8,124 nucleotides of DNA from DATLGB01 sp038258425 (lineage in GTDB: Bacteria > Actinomycetota > Thermoleophilia > Solirubrobacterales > Solirubrobacteraceae), in NCBI GenBank assembly GCA_038258425.1, contig JBBSPV010000069.1, forward strand, positions 1 through 8,124. The letters are read 5' to 3'. This document shows, in pieces, positions 1 to 8,124 of the stretch. Position 1 is the stretch's first letter. Each line of letters begins with the position of its first letter. Both the position numbers and the translations under genes were made by a program. Below the pieces are notes generated by a model. The model searched no databases. It was not told where the DNA came from and was given only the letters and a program-made list of their open reading frames with translations.

Positions 1-1339
<1,339 letters not shown>

Positions 1340-1347
1340 GAAGTGAT

Positions 1348-1351
1348 CTCC
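1348..1351 (-). promoter_or_regulatory. Ribosome binding site of rpoC
   Basis: GGAG lies 8 nt before the rpoC ATG, inside the 19-nt gap after the rpoB TAG stop. It fixes the rpoC start and shows independent ribosome loading within the rpoBC message. Confidence 0.7.
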
Positions 1352-1358
1352 GGTTGTC

Positions 1359-5039
<3,681 letters not shown>

Positions 5040-5098
5040 CCGCTCGTCGGCCCTCTCGGGGCTTCAGGGCGGACGGAGGCGTCGGAGCGCGACCAGGC

Positions 5099-5107
5099 AA
5101 TGTAGCA
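5099..5107 (-). promoter_or_regulatory. Candidate rpoB promoter (extended -10)
   Basis: On the minus strand this reads TGCTACATT, an extended -10 of the form TGn-TAnnnT. No good -35 is found at 17-18 nt, which suits an extended -10 promoter. Transcription would begin near 5092, giving a leader of about 50 nt to the GTG start or about 115 nt to the TTG start. The call rests on the motif only. Confidence 0.4.
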
Positions 5108-5222
5108 CAGGGGATTCTGCACCCCCGTTGCGGGCGGATCGGCGCTCACGGACCCCGTCCTGGCCCGGGTCCCGTATGTGGCGGGAAGGGCTGCTCGCTG
5201 GCGTGGACGGCTGCGACTATCG

Positions 5223-5232
5223 GCCGATCGGC
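5223..5232. repeat. 10-bp perfect palindrome GCCGATCGGC
   Basis: This self-complementary decamer lies just downstream (in the leftward sense) of the distal TACACT element, about where that promoter would initiate. It could be an operator half-site pair. In GC-rich DNA a palindrome of this length can also occur by chance, so the regulatory reading is weak. Confidence 0.3.
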
Positions 5233-5236
5233 ACCC

Positions 5237-5242
5237 AGTGTA
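5237..5242 (-). promoter_or_regulatory. Candidate distal -10 (TACACT) facing rpoB
   Basis: On the minus strand the sequence reads GCTCTACACT, with the same ten bases as the rightward promoter of the ferritin-like gene. TACACT fits the actinobacterial TAnnnT -10. A TTGACC lies only 7 nt upstream (5255-5250), too close to act as its -35, and no good -35 sits at the usual distance. A start here would give an rpoB leader of roughly 190 nt. Confidence 0.3.
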
Positions 5243-5320
5243 GAGCTCGGGTCAAGCGGGCGTGCTCGAGCCCCGGCCACCGGCCGCGCCGAACCGACGC
5301 AAGGTCCGAACCTGTCGCTC

Positions 5321-5326
5321 TACACT
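5321..5326 (+). promoter_or_regulatory. -10 element of a probable leaderless promoter for the ferritin-like operon
   Basis: TACACT (TAnnnT type) ends 7 nt before the ATG at 5334, which places the transcription start on or next to the start codon. The bases between hold no purine-rich ribosome binding site. Leaderless mRNAs of this geometry are common in actinobacteria. No clear -35 is visible around 5297-5303. Confidence 0.5.
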
Positions 5327-5333
5327 CCGGTGC

Positions 5334-5936
5334 ATGGCGGGTGATGGCGGGATCACGCGGAAGACGTTCGTGCGGGGCGGCGCACTCGGTGCGGGCGCCC
5401 TGGCCGCGGGCGGCGCGCTGGCCGGCGGGCTGCCGGACCTCGCGGCCTCGGCGCCCTCGGCCTCGCAGGACGAGGCGACCTTCGCCTACCTGCTCGAGCT
5501 CGAGGACCTCCAGGCGGCCTTCTACGCGGAGGCGGTCAAGCGCGGCGCGCTGACCGGCGAGACCAAGGAGTACGCCCGCATCGTCGGCCAGCACGAGCAG
5601 GAGCACGTCGCCTACGTGCGCAAGGTGCTCGGCGCGCAGGCCAAGCCGGCGAAGGACTTCGACTTCGGCGACACGACGACCTCGGACGAGCGCTTCCTGG
5701 CGACCGCCGTCGAGATCGAGGAGACCGGCCTGGGCGCCTACACCGGCGCGGCGATCAACCTCACCCGCGGCAAGCTGGCCGCCGCCACGCGGATCGTCTC
5801 CGTCGAGGCGCGCCACACCGCCTGGGCGCGGGACCTGGCCGACAAGAACCCGGCGCCCGTGGCCTCGGACAAGCCCGCCACCGAGCGCGAGGTCCGGGCC
5901 ACGGTGGCCAAGACCTCCTTCGTGAAGGACGGCTGA
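5334..5936 (+). CDS. Tat-exported ferritin-like domain protein (first of a tandem pair)
   Basis: This 200-residue protein has a four-helix ferritin-like domain resembling PF13668. The N-terminus TRKTFVRGGALGAGALAAGG is a Tat-type signal (arginine-lysine variant) followed by an Ala/Gly-rich hydrophobic stretch, so export as a folded, possibly metal-loaded protein is likely. Candidate di-iron ligands are all present: E57 in helix A, E88 and H91 (ExxH) in helix B, E129 in helix C, and E158 and H161 (ExxH) in helix D. The cargo could bind iron or manganese and act on peroxide or store metal; no substrate can be read from sequence. I chose the ATG at 5334 because a -10 element lies 7 nt before it; the GTG at 5262 would add a non-signal-like extension spanning the promoter. 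The stop overlaps the next start as TGATG, so translation is coupled. Confidence 0.88.
   Translation: MAGDGGITRKTFVRGGALGAGALAAGGALAGGLPDLAASAPSASQDEATFAYLLELEDLQAAFYAEAVKRGALTGETKEYARIVGQHEQEHVAYVRKVLGAQAKPAKDFDFGDTTTSDERFLATAVEIEETGLGAYTGAAINLTRGKLAAATRIVSVEARHTAWARDLADKNPAPVASDKPATEREVRATVAKTSFVKDG
5925..5929 (+). promoter_or_regulatory. Ribosome binding site of the second ferritin-like gene
   Basis: AAGGA lies 6 nt before the ATG at 5936, inside the end of the preceding gene. It supports this start over the in-frame ATG at 5954 (residue 7). Confidence 0.6.
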
Positions 5937-6682
5937 TGCGGCGCCGAGACGACATGCACGACGGACCGGAGCTCGAGCTGCAGCTCGCCGAGCTGGACGC
6001 CGACGACGCCCTCGCGGAGGGCATCGAGTCGGTGTGGGGCGACTCGCGCGCCGACTTCCTGGCCAAGGCGGCCGTCGGGAGCGGCGCGCTGCTGGCGGCG
6101 CTGGCGGCGCCCGCCGCGCCGGCGCTGGCCAAGGACAAGGGCAAGGCCAAGGGCAAGCGCCAGGATCGCTCCATCCTCAACTACGCGCTGCTGCTGGAGT
6201 ACCTGCAGGCCGACTTCTACACGGAGGCCGAGCGCCTCAAGACGCTCAAGAACGAGAGCGCCCGGCAGGCCCGGGTGGTCGGCGCGCACGAGCGCGCCCA
6301 CGTCAAGGCGCTGAAGGGCGTCCTCGGGGGCGACGCGATCAAGCGGCCCTCGTTCAACTTCCACGGGGTGACCGAGCGCCCGCAGGCCTTCCGCCGGACG
6401 GCGGTCGCCCTGGAGGACCTCAGCGTCGCCGCCTACGCCGGGCAGGGGCCGCGGATCCAGAGCCGGCCCTACCTCGTGGCGGCGCTCGGCATCCTCTCCG
6501 TCGAGGCCCGCCACGCGAGCTGGATCCGGCGGCTGGCCGGCAAGACGCCGGCGGCGTCGGCCTTCGACGAGCCCCGTCCGAAGCCGGAGGTCATCCGGCT
6601 GGTCCAGGCGACCCACTTCGTGTCGACCCCCCGCAAGCGCGCGCGGACGTCGAGCAAGCGGAGCCCCCGCTACACGGGGTGA
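5936..6682 (+). CDS. Ferritin-like domain protein (second of a tandem pair)
   Basis: This 248-residue paralogue of the upstream protein shares EYLQADFYTEA versus EDLQAAFYAEA in helix A and SVEARH in helix D. The ligand set is intact: E88, E119 and H122 (ERAH), E160, E190 and H193 (EARH). It differs at both ends. A strongly acidic leader of about 37 residues precedes SRADFLAKAAVGSGALLAAL, which resembles a Tat signal but has only one arginine, and the last 20 residues are basic (KRARTSSKRSPR). A lysine-rich linker (KDKGKAKGKRQDR, near residue 66) separates the hydrophobic segment from the helical bundle. The hydrophobic stretch could be a cleaved signal or a membrane anchor. The gene starts on the stop of its neighbour (TGATG) and overlaps the next gene by GTGA. 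Metal binding is well supported; the reaction is unknown. Confidence 0.86.
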   Translation: MRRRDDMHDGPELELQLAELDADDALAEGIESVWGDSRADFLAKAAVGSGALLAALAAPAAPALAKDKGKAKGKRQDRSILNYALLLEYLQADFYTEAERLKTLKNESARQARVVGAHERAHVKALKGVLGGDAIKRPSFNFHGVTERPQAFRRTAVALEDLSVAAYAGQGPRIQSRPYLVAALGILSVEARHASWIRRLAGKTPAASAFDEPRPKPEVIRLVQATHFVSTPRKRARTSSKRSPRYTG

Positions 6683-7458
6683 GGCCCGGGCGGGCGAGCC
6701 GCCGGGCCGGGGTGGCGGCGCTCGTCGCGCTCGGCCTCACCTCGTGCTCGTCGTCGTCCTCGCCGTCGTCCTCGGACGAGCCGGCGCGCCCGACGCTGCC
6801 GGCCGGCCCGAAGGCCGCCTTCCAGATCCCCGCGCCGCAACCGCTCGGGCGGACCGGGACCACGCGCTGGGCGTCCGTCGACCGGCGCGTGGGGGCCCGC
6901 GCGACGCCGGGCGGCGAGCTCGTGGCGGGGCTCTCGCCGCGAACCCCGGAGCAGACCACGAACCTCGTCGTCGTCCTCGGGCGGGCGCGCGAGTTCGGCG
7001 GCGAGCTGTGGGTGCGGGTCCGGCTGCCAGTGCTGCCGAACAACTCGACGGGCTGGGTGCCGCGGCGCGCGCTCGGCGGCTACCACGTCGTGGACACCCA
7101 CCTGGTCATCGACCGCCACCGGCTCACCGCCGTGCTGTTCAAGGGCAAGCGGCGCGTGTTCAGCACCCGCGTCGGCATCGGGCGCGCGCAGTCGCCCACG
7201 CCGCCGGGCCGCTTCTACATCCGGGTCAAGCTCACGAGCTACCGGAGTCCGTTCTACGGGCCGCTGGCGTTCGGCACGAGCGCCCGCTCGGCCGTGCTGA
7301 CGGACTGGCCGGCCGGCGGCTTCGTCGGGATCCATGGGACGAACGAGCCTGGGCTGCTCCCCGGCCGGGTGTCGCACGGCTGCGTCCGGATGGAGAACGG
7401 GGCCATCCTGCGCCTGGGCCGGCTGATGCCGGTCGGGACTCCGCTGACGATCGAGTGA
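6679..7458 (+). CDS. L,D-transpeptidase (YkuD domain) lipoprotein with SH3-like domain
   Basis: This 259-residue protein probably forms 3-3 crosslinks in peptidoglycan or attaches proteins to it. RPGRASRR and a hydrophobic segment lead to the lipobox L20-T21-S22-C23, so it should be lipid-anchored on the outer face of the membrane. A Ser-rich linker follows. Residues of about 60-135 look like a bacterial SH3-type wall-binding domain (ELWVRVRLPVLPNNSTGWVP). The YkuD domain covers about 140-259, with the catalytic motif H219-GTN to S232-H233-G234-C235-VRM; C235 is the nucleophile. The GTG at 6679 overlaps the previous stop (GTGA), and its own ribosome binding site is poor, so reinitiation after the ferritin-like gene is likely. 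The in-frame GTG at 6712 would remove the positive n-region of the signal. The family call is firm; the link to the ferritin-like pair rests on coupling. Confidence 0.93.
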   Translation: MRPGRASRRAGVAALVALGLTSCSSSSSPSSSDEPARPTLPAGPKAAFQIPAPQPLGRTGTTRWASVDRRVGARATPGGELVAGLSPRTPEQTTNLVVVLGRAREFGGELWVRVRLPVLPNNSTGWVPRRALGGYHVVDTHLVIDRHRLTAVLFKGKRRVFSTRVGIGRAQSPTPPGRFYIRVKLTSYRSPFYGPLAFGTSARSAVLTDWPAGGFVGIHGTNEPGLLPGRVSHGCVRMENGAILRLGRLMPVGTPLTIE

Positions 7459-7460
7459 CG

Positions 7461-7486
7461 CGGATCCGGCAACGCGTCGATCCGGA
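7461..7486 (+). other. Small overlapping hairpins after the L,D-transpeptidase gene
   Basis: CGGATC (7461-7466) pairs with GATCCG (7479-7484), and TCCGG (7465-7469) can pair with CCGGA (7482-7486). GATCCGG also occurs as a direct repeat. There is no U-run afterwards, so this is at best a weak terminator or a message-processing structure in the 73-nt gap before the next gene. Confidence 0.25.
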
Positions 7487-7520
7487 AGACAGTCGATTGA
7501 CCACGGGCAGCGGCGGGTAC

Positions 7521-7525
7521 AAGGG
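7521..7525 (+). promoter_or_regulatory. Ribosome binding site deciding the GTG start at 7532
   Basis: AAGGG lies 6 nt before the GTG at 7532. The protein read from this GTG begins directly with a signal peptide, which supports the choice. Confidence 0.45.
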
Positions 7526-7531
7526 CTGGGC

Positions 7532-8124
7532 GTGGTTTTTCGCCTGCTCAGCCTCACGCTGTCCGTCCTTGTCGTCCTGACCCTCGCCGCCGCCCCGCCG
7601 GCGGCGGCGCAGTCGCGGGGCGGCGGCGACCAGGGGGTCGAGCAGCTCTGGAAGCGCTACCCGCTCCAGGAGGCCACCCCCGCCGCCTCACCGAGCACGG
7701 GCGGGACCGCCACGTCCCGGACGGGCGCCGGCGACACCCGTTCCGCAGGCGGCGACGGCGGCAGCTCGCCCGTGCTCTGGGTCGTCCTGTTGGTCGTCGT
7801 CGCGGCGCTGGCCGGCGCGATCGTGCTGTGGCGCCGCCGGCGCCGGGCCTCGGCCGACGGCGGGTCGCCGGCCGGCCGCCGCTGGGCGGAGGGCTTCAGC
7901 GACCGGCCGGGCGTCGGCGCGTTCTCCGGCTTGGTCGAGCGGATGGGCACGCGCGACCTGCTCGTCCGCGACGAGCGGCGCGACGTGCGGCTGTGGGTCC
8001 GGTGGTCCGAGGTCACGCGGGTGATCGAGGACGTCGGCGAGCCGCCGCCGCGCGAGCCCGCGCGCCGCTTCGCACGCGAGGGCGGCACGCGCGCCGCCCC
8101 CTCGCGCGCCGCCGCCGAGCGCAG
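7532..8124 (+). CDS. Unknown membrane protein with signal peptide and basic cytoplasmic tail (cut by window edge)
   Basis: I do not recognise a named family. 197 codons are visible from the GTG at 7532, and the frame stays open to the edge. Residues 1-26 form a signal peptide (VFRLLSLTLSVLVVLTLAAA), with likely cleavage near PAAA-QS. A short outer segment carries VEQLWKRYPL (residues 36-45) and then a Gly/Ser/Thr-rich linker. Residues of about 80-100 (PVLWVVLLVVVAALAGAIVLW) are a transmembrane helix followed by five arginines, so the remainder faces the cytoplasm. That tail contains WAEGFSDRPGVGAF and a possible folded piece around LLVRDERRDVRLWVRWSEVTRVIEDV, then becomes Pro/Arg/Ala-rich. 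Reading and composition fit a real gene. It lies 73 nt after the transpeptidase gene on the same strand and may share its message. Its function is unknown. Confidence 0.7.
   Translation, partial: MVFRLLSLTLSVLVVLTLAAAPPAAAQSRGGGDQGVEQLWKRYPLQEATPAASPSTGGTATSRTGAGDTRSAGGDGGSSPVLWVVLLVVVAALAGAIVLWRRRRRASADGGSPAGRRWAEGFSDRPGVGAFSGLVERMGTRDLLVRDERRDVRLWVRWSEVTRVIEDVGEPPPREPARRFAREGGTRAAPSRAAAER

Larger units (their letters stand above)
5237..5326. repeat. Inverted repeat, 10-bp arms at 5237-5246 and 5317-5326
   Basis: AGTGTAGAGC at 5237-5246 is the exact reverse complement of GCTCTACACT at 5317-5326, with 70 bp between the arms. Each arm contains a TACACT in the direction of one of the divergent genes. 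This is best read as two divergent promoters sharing the same -10 context, or as two sites for one regulator overlapping them. Confidence 0.45.
5040..5333. other. Divergent intergenic control region between rpoB and the ferritin-like operon
   Basis: This 294-bp non-coding stretch separates rpoB (leftward) from the ferritin-like gene (rightward). It contains three CTACAYT elements, two leftward and one rightward, a perfect 10-bp inverted repeat and a 10-bp palindrome, each listed separately. I see no convincing intrinsic terminator, tRNA or small ORF. If rpoB starts at TTG 4976, its leader extends a further 63 nt into what is annotated here as coding sequence. Confidence 0.65.

Noticed and set aside
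5262..5333. GTG start at 5262 for the first ferritin-like protein
   Set aside because: It would add 24 residues with no signal character and would place the TACACT promoter element and inverted repeat inside the gene.
5738..6616. 292-codon minus-strand open frame opposite the ferritin-like genes
   Set aside because: It is antisense to two genes with intact metal-binding motifs and has a Leu/Arg/Val/Glu composition without a domain.
6034..6678. Upstream extension of the transpeptidase reading frame through the second ferritin-like gene
   Set aside because: The extension is a low-complexity shadow of the ferritin-like gene. The lipoprotein signal starting at the GTG at 6679 marks the true start.
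6748..6774. TCG/TCC trinucleotide run as a microsatellite
   Set aside because: It encodes the Ser-rich linker directly after the lipobox cysteine, a common feature of lipoproteins, and is not an exact repeat.
7497..7523. TTGACC with TACAAG 15 nt later as a promoter for the last gene
   Set aside because: The spacing is short and the -10 lacks the final T. It could be real, but the evidence is too weak to list.

Overview
The window looks like chromosomal DNA from a high-GC actinobacterium. RpoB and RpoC are clearly of actinobacterial type. Two Tat-exported ferritin-like proteins next to an SH3-like/YkuD L,D-transpeptidase lipoprotein remind me of class Thermoleophilia (Solirubrobacterales and relatives). 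The class assignment is an inference from family resemblance, not from a search.

Left part, minus strand (1-5039): the two large subunits of RNA polymerase, rpoB then rpoC, 19 nt apart and clearly one transcription unit. rpoC runs off the left edge; about its first 446 codons are here. rpoB is complete. It carries a 66-residue strongly acidic C-terminal tail, and its start codon is uncertain: GTG at 5039, or TTG at 4976 with a better ribosome binding site.

Centre (5040-5333): a 294-bp divergent control region. It holds three promoter-like CTACAYT elements. One is an extended -10 facing rpoB. The other two are arms of a perfect 10-bp inverted repeat, one facing each way. The rightward one lies 7 nt from the ATG of the first ferritin-like gene, which has no Shine-Dalgarno sequence, so that transcript is probably leaderless.

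Right part, plus strand (5334-8124): a tightly coupled trio. Two ferritin-like proteins are joined by a TGATG overlap, and the second overlaps a YkuD L,D-transpeptidase lipoprotein by GTGA. Both ferritin-like proteins keep a full set of carboxylate and histidine ligands for a di-iron four-helix bundle. All three products are expected outside the cytoplasmic membrane, so the module probably links metal or oxidant handling to cell-wall crosslinking. A fourth gene of unknown function, cut by the right edge, encodes a signal peptide, a short outer segment, one membrane helix and a basic cytoplasmic tail.

I see no mobile elements, CRISPR arrays, tRNA or rRNA. The most unusual parts are the divergent control region, the ferritin/ferritin/transpeptidase module, the acidic RpoB tail and the unknown membrane protein.
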